Shown: one piece after another, positions 1-7,138 of the stretch
Numbering within the stretch: the stretch's first letter is position 1
Layout: the number at the start of each line of letters is the position of its first letter
DNA from: RQOF01 sp964461135
Lineage (GTDB): Bacteria; Calditrichota; Calditrichia; RBG-13-44-9
Length of the DNA stretch: 21,454 nucleotides
Assembly: GCA_964461135.1 (NCBI GenBank)
Contig: CAYWTB010000080.1
Location: forward strand, 1 to 21,454
Direction: 5' to 3'
Position numbers and translations under genes: made by a program
Notes under the pieces: model-generated
What the model saw: only the letters and a program-made list of their open reading frames with translations
Database searches by the model: none
Told to the model about the DNA's origin: nothing

Positions 1-62
1 TCAGCTTGGTGAATATAGATGCAAATTGATTATATCTAGTAAAATAAAATATTATATACATG

Positions 63-172
63 AATTCACCCCCCTGTCTGCCGCCAGGCAGGCTTGTCCC
101 CCTCTCTTGGCAAGAGAGGGGGAATTTTTAGATCTATTGTGAATTGAATATGCTTTCCAGGGGGTGAGTTTC
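63..172. repeat. MITE/REP-like element with nested inverted repeats
   Basis: The outer ends, 63-76 and 158-171, are near-perfect inverted copies of each other (AATTCACCCCCCTG against the complement of CAGGGGGTGAGTTT, with one mismatch and one indel). Inside lie an imperfect 20-base palindrome at 73-92 (CCTGTCTG / CAGGCAGG arms) and a perfect 12-bp hairpin at 97-123 with loop GGC. This nested design, with no coding capacity, resembles small scattered palindromic repeats. Only one copy is present here, so dispersal in the genome is not shown. Confidence 0.45.
97..129 (+). terminator. Strong hairpin with short T-run
   Basis: Arms TCCCCCTCTCTT (97-108) and AAGAGAGGGGGA (112-123) pair perfectly over 12 bp around the 3-base loop GGC, followed by ATTTTT to 129. 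It could end a plus-strand transcript entering from the left of the window. It sits inside the repeat element at 63-172, so it may be part of that element rather than a dedicated terminator. Confidence 0.45.
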
Positions 173-287
173 TATAAGAACATATACCGAAAATTATACC
201 GAATACTGTAATAAAATTGAATAGGCTGAACTAAGGACATAATCATCTTAAAAAAAATACAAAACAATAAATTTCCTGTGTTACTAG

Positions 288-334
288 AAAAAAAATTCCC
301 GGAACCTGCCTTAATATGAGGCTTTGCCCCCGGG
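288..334 (-). terminator. Candidate terminator of the AraC-family gene
   Basis: Read on the minus strand, CCCGG (334-330) pairs with CCGGG (302-298), enclosing an inner 4-bp pair (319-322 with 308-311), and is followed by a run of eight T (A run 288-295 on the plus strand). It lies about 80 bases past the stop codon of the 413-1285 gene. The stem is short and interrupted. Confidence 0.4.
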
Positions 335-412
335 TTTCAAATTATTTTTCAATTCAGTTATCACAAGTAAGCAGAACTTATCTTCAACCTCCTGGCCCGG
401 TTTGAGATTTTT

Positions 413-1285
413 CTAATACTTAAGGGCAAACTGATGACGGTATTCACGGGGATTTATCCCATGCCTCTCATAAAACCGGCGATTGAAATTGGATAGATTA
501 TTAAATCCCACTTCATAGCTGATTTCTGCAATATTCAAATCACTTTCAATCAGTAATTTACAGGCCCAGCCGATACGCAGGGCATTGACATAATTAACGA
601 ATGTTTTACCGGTGGATTTCTTGAAAAAACGACTGAAGGCAGTCGTACTCATGTTAACGATGGAGGCGGCATCACTAAGACGAAGCGGGTCTTTATAATT
701 CTCGTTGATAAATGTACAAACCCGGTCAATCCGGCTCTGATCATGGGGTTGTAAACGCCGGGTGAATTCAATACTGGATAATATTTCCTTATCGGACTTT
801 TCTGCCCGGCCAAGAACATCAAGAATGGACAGGAGGGTAATCAGACGCGAAAGGCCGTCCTGATTATCCATAACCTTTATCTTTTCGGCCACCTTTTCCC
901 TGGTGTTGCCCTGGAATTTAATGCCACGGGTTGCATTATTGAAAAGATGTTCCAGTTTGAATAATTCCGGGACCTGATGAACATTTAAACCGGCAAAATT
1001 TTCCACAAATTGAATTAATATAGCTTCGTGCATCTTTTTCTTTCCCATGGCACCGGCTCTGGAATACCAGGTATGGGGTAAATTGGGACCAATAAAAAAT
1101 ATATCACCTTCCTCATAATAGGCAATACTGTCCCCGATAAAACGTTTTCCTTTACTGCCGCACATATACATGATTTCATATTCTGGGTGACAATGCCAGT
1201 TGAATTGCAGACTTCCTAACTCGATCTTTTTGATTTTAAAGGAAGCTTCCGGAGGTTTGGTGAGTTTTACATTGACGGGTTTCAT
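413..1285 (-). CDS. AraC-family transcriptional regulator (cupin + HTH)
   Basis: A 290-residue one-component regulator. Residues about 20-75 form a cupin-type sensing domain (WHCHPEYEIMY, then EEGDIFFIGPNLPHTW), typical of AraC proteins that bind sugars. Residues about 185-288 form the double helix-turn-helix: first helix pair near 203-224 (LSDAASIVNMSTTAFSRFFK), second near 250-272 with the family signature GFNNLSNFNRRF and INPREYR. It is divergent from the amino-sugar gene block, which suggests it controls that block in response to a sugar such as GlcNAc, MurNAc or a phosphorylated form; the ligand is inference. The ATG at 1285 has only a weak purine-rich site upstream but is preceded by a good promoter at 1317-1346. 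Similar regulators act on chitobiose or rhamnose genes, so the effector cannot be named from sequence. Confidence 0.9.
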   Translation of the reverse strand: MKPVNVKLTKPPEASFKIKKIELGSLQFNWHCHPEYEIMYMCGSKGKRFIGDSIAYYEEGDIFFIGPNLPHTWYSRAGAMGKKKMHEAILIQFVENFAGLNVHQVPELFKLEHLFNNATRGIKFQGNTREKVAEKIKVMDNQDGLSRLITLLSILDVLGRAEKSDKEILSSIEFTRRLQPHDQSRIDRVCTFINENYKDPLRLSDAASIVNMSTTAFSRFFKKSTGKTFVNYVNALRIGWACKLLIESDLNIAEISYEVGFNNLSNFNRRFYERHGINPREYRHQFALKY

Positions 1286-1291
1286 AGATAT

Positions 1292-1410
1292 TTATATAAA
1301 TACTTTCTTTCTGCCAAATATAAAAAATTCCTTCTATAAATGTCAATATAGTATAAAATCTTGTTAAAATAAATGTAGAAAATTAATCACTTTTATATGT
1401 ACTTTCTACA
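1292..1410. promoter_or_regulatory. Candidate operator repeats in divergent intergenic region
   Basis: TTATAT-AAA-TACTTTCT at 1292-1308 recurs as TTATAT-G-TACTTTCT at 1393-1407, about 100 bases away in the same orientation. The second copy also forms an inverted pair TGTAGAAA (1374-1381) / TTTCTACA (1403-1410). AraC proteins usually bind direct repeats, so these are plausible binding sites covering the regulator's own start site and the region upstream of the kinase gene. No convincing constitutive promoter is seen for the kinase gene, which would suit activator dependence. Confidence 0.35.
1317..1346 (-). promoter_or_regulatory. Sigma-70-like promoter of the AraC-family gene
   Basis: On the minus strand a perfect -35 TTGACA (1346-1341) is followed after 18 bases by TATATT (1322-1317), a 5/6 match to the -10 consensus. 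Transcription would begin near 1310, just at a putative regulator site (1292-1308), which would fit autoregulation. Confidence 0.55.
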
Positions 1411-1475
1411 AATTGGAAGTTCTTATTCAGACGTTCCATTTTTAACTTTTGCAGGAAAGCTGTTTGGAGAAAAAT

Positions 1476-2435
1476 ATGTTTCATCTGGGTGTTGACGGAG
1501 GTGGGACAAAAACCACAGCTGTCCTTTCTGATGTCCGGGGGGAAATTCTGCGGACTGTCCGGATGGGCCCGGGAAACATCTCTGTGCTGGACCGCGGGTC
1601 GGTGGCACAATTAATTCGAAATATTCTGTTTGAACTTCTAGCAGGGGAAAGTCCGGACAAAATTCAGTGGGCCACCTTTGCCTTCGCCGGTGCAGGACGG
1701 CCGGAAGAGAAAAAAACCATTCAGGACCTGATCAAAACAGCCGGGATTAACCGGTTTACCGTAATGAGTGATGCTGAAATCCTGTACTACTCAATATTTG
1801 GAGAAGAGCCCGGAATTTTGATCTCATCCGGCACCGGCTCCATCTGTTTGCTAAGAACCCGTAAGTGTAAATTTCAGCAGATTGGCGGATGGGGCTATTT
1901 ACTGGACGATGAAGGAAGTGGATTCGATATCGGTAGAATGACCATTCGTTCGGTCCTGCAGGAGCTGGTAGCCAGTGATACCCCTTCCGAATTCAGCAAA
2001 AAAATATTACTGTTCTACGGACTGGAAAATCCGGAGAATCTGATATCTATCATTTATTCTTCCGTTAATCCACCCAATCTGGTAGCATCCTGTGCCCGGC
2101 TGGTCTGCGACCTGGCAGAAAAAAAAGATCCGGTCGCCAAAGAAATTATATCAGAGGCAGTCGATTCCCTTATTGGTTTTGTGAGGCAGGCAATTGATTA
2201 TTTTGGTAAAATGAATGAGACAGTTCAGCAGGTGGCACTGGCGGGTGGAATACTACGGGATAACCTCTATGTAAATCAGCAATTCAAGGAAAAATTAAAA
2301 GCCGCTGGCCTTTATTTGAATTATTCCCGGCAGGAATATGAACCTGCTGCTGCGGGTGTATTACAATCCCTGCAACAGGCGGGTGTTCAGGCACCCCCAT
2401 CGCTTCTGGAAAAGTTGAAGAATATAAAATTCTAA
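1476..2435 (+). CDS. BadF/BadG-family N-acetylglucosamine / N-acetylmuramic acid kinase
   Basis: A 319-residue ASKHA-fold sugar kinase that would phosphorylate free GlcNAc, and possibly MurNAc, at O6 with ATP in the cytoplasm. Visible motifs: phosphate-1 loop LGVDGGGTKTTAV (residues 4-16), putative catalytic Asp99 in VMSDA, phosphate-2 loop SSGTGS (117-122), the GlcNAc-kinase signature GGWGYLLDDEGSG (137-149) and adenosine loop ALAGGI (254-259). I chose ATG 1476 because GGAGA (1466-1470) lies 5 bases upstream and the family normally begins right before the GVDGGGT loop; an in-frame TTG at 1449 would add nine residues. Downstream MurQ needs MurNAc-6-phosphate and no PTS gene is present, so a MurK-like dual role, known for Clostridium acetobutylicum MurK in this family, is likely but inferred. 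Plain GlcNAc kinase is the alternative. Confidence 0.85.
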   Translation: MFHLGVDGGGTKTTAVLSDVRGEILRTVRMGPGNISVLDRGSVAQLIRNILFELLAGESPDKIQWATFAFAGAGRPEEKKTIQDLIKTAGINRFTVMSDAEILYYSIFGEEPGILISSGTGSICLLRTRKCKFQQIGGWGYLLDDEGSGFDIGRMTIRSVLQELVASDTPSEFSKKILLFYGLENPENLISIIYSSVNPPNLVASCARLVCDLAEKKDPVAKEIISEAVDSLIGFVRQAIDYFGKMNETVQQVALAGGILRDNLYVNQQFKEKLKAAGLYLNYSRQEYEPAAAGVLQSLQQAGVQAPPSLLEKLKNIKF

Positions 2436-2461
2436 ATTCCCGGGAGTATCCGGCAGTGATA

Positions 2462-2491
2462 TTTACAAAAATCGTTTTATAAAAATAAAAA
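2462..2491 (+). promoter_or_regulatory. Possible weak promoter before nagZ
   Basis: TTTACA (2462-2467, 5/6 match) and TAAAAA (2486-2491, 4/6) are 18 bases apart in the A+T-rich 80-base gap. The region is so A+T-rich that a chance match is quite possible; nagZ may simply be read through from the kinase gene. Confidence 0.2.
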
Positions 2492-2515
2492 CCTTATAAG
2501 CATGGGATTACACAA

Positions 2516-5398
2516 ATGTTAAATATTTCCAAAAAAAGAAAAAAACTACAATTTTTCTTCCTACTGATTATTCTATGGTTCACCGGCTGTGCCGGAGTGA
2601 AAAAACAGGCTCCCGAAAACTGGGTTGAGAATCAACTTACCTCCATGTCTCTGGAGCAGAAAATTGGCCAGATGATGGTCATTAATTATGCGCCCCGGTT
2701 TTTCAATGATCAGAATCCGAGACTTGAATATCTGTTAACACTGGTAAATAAATACCACATCGGTGGGGTCAGTCTGGCTAAGGGTGCACCTTATGCCGTG
2801 GCCAGGACCATCAACAAACTTCAGGATGCGGCGGAAACACCGCTGTTTGTGATGGCGGATATGGAATGGGGTATTACCATGCGGGTGCAGGAGGGTACCA
2901 CTTTGCCGCCCAACATGGCCATTGGAGCCACCGGCTCGGAAGAATATGCCTACCAGACAGGAAAAATTACCGCCAAAGAAGCACGGGCTGCGGGTATTCA
3001 GGTGGGTTTTGTACCGGTAATGGATGTGAATAACAATCCGGACAATATTATTATCAATACCCGCTCTTATGGAGAAAATCCCCAACTGGTCGCCAGGTTG
3101 GGCAGTGCATTCATAAAGGGATTGCAGGAAAACGGTGTCTATGCAACTGCCAAACATTATCCCGGGCACGGGGATACCAATGTGGATACCCACCTTGGAT
3201 TACCGGTCATAACGGCTTCAGCCCAGAGAATTCAGAATACCGAACTCGTTCCCTTTAAAGCTGCCGTCGAAGCAGGAGTGGAATTTGTGATGGTGGCACA
3301 TATTACTTACAGCAGCTTCCCCCAGATGGAAGGACGTCCTGCCACCCTGGATTCTTTTTTTGTAAAACAGGTATTGCGCAAAGAACTTGAATTTAAAGGT
3401 ATTGTGATTACCGACGCCATGGATATGGGTGGTGTGGTCAATCAATACTGGTCAGGACAGGCGGCTGTGATGGCAATCAATGCCGGCATGGATATGCTTC
3501 TCATGACGCCCAATTTTGATGCAACCTTTAATTTTGTAGTTCAGGCAGCCAGAGATGGCCGGATTCCCCTGAACAGGATAAATGAAGCCGTACGCAGAAT
3601 ACTTACCGCAAAATGGCAGCAGGGCCTGTATGCCAAACAACAGGTGGATCTGGATAATTTGGAAAAGGAAATGGCCAGCCCGGAACATCTCCGAAACGCA
3701 TCCGAGATCTCCGACGCATCCATGACGCTTATGCGGGATGATAATCATATTTTTCCCCTGCATGCAGATACCTTAGACACTGTTCTTCTGGTCACCATAA
3801 CAGATGGTGATTATGGAAATGATTATCAGCAACGCCTGCTGAGCGACGTAAAATGGAGAATACCCGTAATAAAAATGGCACTGATTAATCCTCGTTCCTG
3901 CCAGAAGGATATCAAAGATGCCTTATCAAGTGTTGATTCGGTTCAGGCGATTATTGTCGGTTTCTTTGTGCGCTGGGGAAGTTATAAAGGATCTCTCTCC
4001 TTACCGGATTCTACTGTGGATTTAATACAACGGTTTTTCACGGTTAAGAAACCGATGGCAGTGGTGAGTTATGGAACACCCTATTTGCTGCGGCAGGTAG
4101 GGGGAGTGCCATCCTACTTATGTGCATATGATACCCAACCCCTGGCCATCAGATCCGGTATGCGCGCAGTATTCGGACAAATACCTCTGGACGCCCGGCT
4201 TCCGGTTACCATTCCAGGCTATTATCAGGTGAACCAGGGTCTGGATCGCCCGGTCTATAAGATGGAATATAACCGGGATATTAATGATGATTTTCTTGAG
4301 AATGCCTATGCCGTTCTGGATAGTGCGATTGCCGATTCGGTTTTTCCCGGATGCCAGATTGCCATTGTTAAAAATGACACATTAATCGCCAGCCGGGGTT
4401 TTGGTCACCAGATATACGATTTGTCTTCTACGGAAATTACCCCGGAAACCATGTATGACCTGGCATCGGTGACCAAAGTAGCCGCAACGACTGTAGTGGC
4501 TATGGAATTGTATGAACAGAAAAAAATTCGTTTGGATATTCCGGTTAATAGTTATCTTCCCGAATTCACGGGCAAATTAAAGGATTCCGTGACTGTCCGC
4601 AATTTACTAACCCATTCCGCCGGATTGCGCCCGTGGGATAAATTGTGGCTTAACGCCGAAAATAAAGAGGAAGCCCTTAAATATATAATAAACCTGCCCT
4701 TGGAATATACACCTGGCGATTCCATGATTTATTCTGATCTGGGTATAATTTTAATGGGCGAAATCATCAAAACTGTAACCGGGGAATCAATTGATCAGCT
4801 GGCGGATAAAATGGTTTACAAACCCATGGGAATGACCCATACCATGTATAATCCTCCTGAAAAATTGTGGCACGGAATTGCACCCACTGAAATCGGGGGA
4901 GATTTGAACCGCGGACTGATTCATGGTACTGTTCATGATGAAAACACTTTCTTTTTTGGAGGGATTTCAACCCACGCCGGATTATTTTCCACCTCCGAAG
5001 ACCTGGCGGCACTCGCACAAATGCTGATTAACAGAGGAATTTACCGGCACCATCGCTTTTTTGATCCGCAGACTGTGAGGGAGTGGACCAGCAGACAAAA
5101 TATCCCGGAAGGAAGCAACCGGGCCATCGGTTGGGATACCCCCTCTGATGAAGGTTCCTCGGCGGGTGATTTTTTCTCGCCGGGTAGTTTTGGCCACCTC
5201 GGTTTTACCGGTACCTCCATCTGGATCGATCCCCATCGCAGGATCGCCATTATCCTGTTAACCAACCGGGTCTATCCTACCAGAACACGCGGTGGAATAT
5301 ATCAGGTACGCAGATCATTTTATAATGCTGCCATGAAAGCGCTGCTGGCTGAGATGGGGGAAGAAGTGCCGCCCGAACAGGAAAATTCTCAGCAATAA
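2516..5398 (+). CDS. Lipoprotein beta-N-acetylglucosaminidase NagZ (GH3) fused to serine beta-lactamase-like domain
   Basis: A 960-residue three-part protein. Residues 1-25 are a lipoprotein signal ending FTGC (Cys25), so it acts outside the cytoplasm, unlike E. coli NagZ. Residues about 38-370 are a GH3 barrel with the NagZ signature KHYPGHGDTNVDTH (213-226, the Asp-His acid/base loop) and nucleophile Asp300 in VITDAM; it should release GlcNAc from GlcNAc-MurNAc muropeptides. Residues about 395-570 look like the GH3 C-terminal alpha/beta domain. Residues about 590-945 are a class C beta-lactamase/DD-peptidase-like domain with SVTK (Ser651, Lys654), Tyr739 in YSD and HLGFTG (894-899). In Bacillus subtilis, nagZ (ybbD) sits beside ybbE, a serine hydrolase, in the murQ cluster; here similar parts are one chain. 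The reaction of the last domain is unknown: D-amino-acid peptidase or an esterase are options. The start ATG has no strong ribosome site. Confidence 0.88.
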   Translation: MLNISKKRKKLQFFFLLIILWFTGCAGVKKQAPENWVENQLTSMSLEQKIGQMMVINYAPRFFNDQNPRLEYLLTLVNKYHIGGVSLAKGAPYAVARTINKLQDAAETPLFVMADMEWGITMRVQEGTTLPPNMAIGATGSEEYAYQTGKITAKEARAAGIQVGFVPVMDVNNNPDNIIINTRSYGENPQLVARLGSAFIKGLQENGVYATAKHYPGHGDTNVDTHLGLPVITASAQRIQNTELVPFKAAVEAGVEFVMVAHITYSSFPQMEGRPATLDSFFVKQVLRKELEFKGIVITDAMDMGGVVNQYWSGQAAVMAINAGMDMLLMTPNFDATFNFVVQAARDGRIPLNRINEAVRRILTAKWQQGLYAKQQVDLDNLEKEMASPEHLRNASEISDASMTLMRDDNHIFPLHADTLDTVLLVTITDGDYGNDYQQRLLSDVKWRIPVIKMALINPRSCQKDIKDALSSVDSVQAIIVGFFVRWGSYKGSLSLPDSTVDLIQRFFTVKKPMAVVSYGTPYLLRQVGGVPSYLCAYDTQPLAIRSGMRAVFGQIPLDARLPVTIPGYYQVNQGLDRPVYKMEYNRDINDDFLENAYAVLDSAIADSVFPGCQIAIVKNDTLIASRGFGHQIYDLSSTEITPETMYDLASVTKVAATTVVAMELYEQKKIRLDIPVNSYLPEFTGKLKDSVTVRNLLTHSAGLRPWDKLWLNAENKEEALKYIINLPLEYTPGDSMIYSDLGIILMGEIIKTVTGESIDQLADKMVYKPMGMTHTMYNPPEKLWHGIAPTEIGGDLNRGLIHGTVHDENTFFFGGISTHAGLFSTSEDLAALAQMLINRGIYRHHRFFDPQTVREWTSRQNIPEGSNRAIGWDTPSDEGSSAGDFFSPGSFGHLGFTGTSIWIDPHRRIAIILLTNRVYPTRTRGGIYQVRRSFYNAAMKALLAEMGEEVPPEQENSQQ

Positions 5399-5512
5399 AA
5401 GCCGGCTACCTTTTAATTTTGGGTTTGGCTTGCAGATACAACGGATTCTATTCCGGATAAGTTTTAACAGTTAATAAAATATCACAGATAACCTAAACCA
5501 GTTGATAATAAT

Positions 5513-7024
5513 ATGAGATTTTCTATTGCTGATACTCTGATTGTCATTTTTTATATGCTGGGTTCGGCCGCCGTTGGGGCATGGATTGGAAGGCGGCAAA
5601 AAAATACCAAGGATTATTTTCTGGCCGGCAGAACCATCCCCTGGTTCGCTGTTACCTTCAGTATCGTAGCCACTGAGACCAGCGTGTTAACCTTTATCAG
5701 TGTACCGGCTGTGGCTTACACCGGAAATATGACCTTTCTCCAGATTGTTATGGGATATATTATCGGCCGTTTTCTGGTTGCTTTTCTCTTTGTACCTGCA
5801 TATTACCGGGGAGAGATGAGCACGGCTTATCAGTTCCTGGGTAATCGCTTCGGTCAGAAAATGCGGAATACTGCCAGTGTTACCTTTATGATTACCCGTG
5901 TCCTGGCAGATGGTGTCAGGCTGTTTGCCACTGCCATACCCCTGGCCATCATCATGAGGAGCAGTGGGTTGTTTAGTGGCTTGACGGATGCCCAGTTCTA
6001 TATCGTGTCTATTCTGATTATAGGTGTGGTGACCATGGTTTACACCTATATCGGTGGAATACGGTCGGTAATCTGGATGGATGTGATTCAGATGGTGATT
6101 TATATCGGGGGGGCCATCCTTGCCGGCTTCATCATTCTGTCCAAATTGTCCGGAGGGTTAGGACATGTAATTGATGTAGCATCACTGGACGGGAAATTAA
6201 AAATATTTTATCTGGGCTTTAAACTGCCGTTCAATGAATTTATACGAGAACCCTATACATTTTTTACAGCTTTGATAGCCGGTGCCATATTCAGCCTGGC
6301 CTCACATGGGACGGATCAAATTATAGTTCAGCGAATGCTTACCTGCAAGGATATGCGTGCCAGTCAGAAGGCCATCATTTGGAGCGGAATTATAGTCTTT
6401 CTGCAGTTCTTTCTATTCCTTTTTCTGGGAGTCATGCTGTTCAGTTTCTATCATGGTGCCAATTATGAACAGCTTGGATTGACGCGCGCGGATAGTATCT
6501 TTCCCAAATTTATAATCGAAGAGATGCCTTCAGGTATAAGCGGACTCATAGTTGCGGCTTTATTTGCGGCCGCCATGAGTACCCTCGCCAGTAGTCTGTC
6601 CAGTCTGTCCAGCGCTGCTGTACTGGATATTTATGTTCCGCTGGCCGGAAAGAAGAAAAGTGAAGATGAGCTTCTTAAACTTTCGCGATTGGTCACTTTG
6701 CTTTGGGGCATCATACTGGTGGTTGCTGCTATTGCATTCATCGGAATGAAGGGAACCGTAGTGGAAGTGGCTCTGGGAATTGCCTCGTATACCTATGGCG
6801 GGCTTCTGGGTGCCTTTCTTCTGGGCCTTTTTTACAATAAGTCCAACCAGCGTGATGCCATCACCGGGTTTATTATTGCAATTATCGTGATGACGGTTAT
6901 CGTTCAAACCGTCCAGATTGCCTGGCCACTCTACACTGTAGTAGGAAGTATCACTACCATTACTGTAGGTATACTCTCTCATAAAATTTTCGGAAGATCA
7001 CAAAAAATAGACGCATCAATATAA
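5513..7024 (+). CDS. Sodium:solute symporter (SSS family), first copy
   Basis: A 503-residue inner-membrane protein with about 13 hydrophobic segments, the usual SSS size. Family marks include DYFLAGR after the first segment (34-40), the IGGIRSVIWMDVIQ stretch (180-193), SHGTDQIIVQRML (264-276) and the serine-rich AAAMSTLASSLSSLSSA (352-368), which in this fold carries Na2-site serines. It should couple Na+ entry to uptake of a small solute. Its place between nagZ and nagB suggests GlcNAc, MurNAc or their disaccharide as cargo, replacing a PTS or AmpG permease; that is inference. It follows nagZ by 114 bases and precedes a second, clearly different SSS gene by another 114, so the pair is not a recent tandem duplication. 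No strong Shine-Dalgarno site precedes ATG 5513. Confidence 0.88.
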   Translation: MRFSIADTLIVIFYMLGSAAVGAWIGRRQKNTKDYFLAGRTIPWFAVTFSIVATETSVLTFISVPAVAYTGNMTFLQIVMGYIIGRFLVAFLFVPAYYRGEMSTAYQFLGNRFGQKMRNTASVTFMITRVLADGVRLFATAIPLAIIMRSSGLFSGLTDAQFYIVSILIIGVVTMVYTYIGGIRSVIWMDVIQMVIYIGGAILAGFIILSKLSGGLGHVIDVASLDGKLKIFYLGFKLPFNEFIREPYTFFTALIAGAIFSLASHGTDQIIVQRMLTCKDMRASQKAIIWSGIIVFLQFFLFLFLGVMLFSFYHGANYEQLGLTRADSIFPKFIIEEMPSGISGLIVAALFAAAMSTLASSLSSLSSAAVLDIYVPLAGKKKSEDELLKLSRLVTLLWGIILVVAAIAFIGMKGTVVEVALGIASYTYGGLLGAFLLGLFYNKSNQRDAITGFIIAIIVMTVIVQTVQIAWPLYTVVGSITTITVGILSHKIFGRSQKIDASI

Positions 7025-7079
7025 CACAAGTGCCAGTCGGATAAGATAGATTATATACGGTGAAACGATAAAAGTAATA

Positions 7080-7107
7080 TTGAAAATTATGGTATATATT
7101 GTAATAT
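7080..7107 (+). promoter_or_regulatory. Possible promoter before second symporter
   Basis: TTGAAA (7080-7085, 5/6) and TAATAT (7102-7107, 4/6) are spaced by 16 bases in the 114-base gap between the two symporter genes, about 30 bases before the next start codon. The surrounding sequence is A+T-rich. Confidence 0.25.
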
Positions 7108-7138
7108 GGTAAGATAACCAATTATTCAAAGGAAACTT

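Larger units (their letters stand above)
1..412. other. Left-flank non-coding region
   Basis: No credible gene is seen in these 412 bases. The stretch holds a compact inverted-repeat element (about 63-172), a short tandem pair of TATACCGAA (183-191 and 195-203, 12-base period), and the probable minus-strand terminator of the AraC-type gene (288-334). The rest is A+T-rich. Confidence 0.6.

Noticed and set aside
73..123. CRISPR repeat
   Set aside because: The palindromes occur once each, with no regularly spaced repeats or spacers.
1449..1475. Longer kinase start at TTG 1449
   Set aside because: The ATG at 1476 has GGAGA 5 bases upstream and gives the normal family N-terminus; the nine extra residues match nothing known and contain the ribosome site.
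2502..2522. Six-codon mini-frame overlapping the nagZ start
   Set aside because: No ribosome site, no regulatory logic (not rich in one amino acid); likely chance.
2735..3193. 152-residue minus-strand frame inside nagZ
   Set aside because: It is antisense to strongly conserved GH3 motifs, is rich in His and Cys in no recognisable pattern, and has no ribosome site; a shadow frame.
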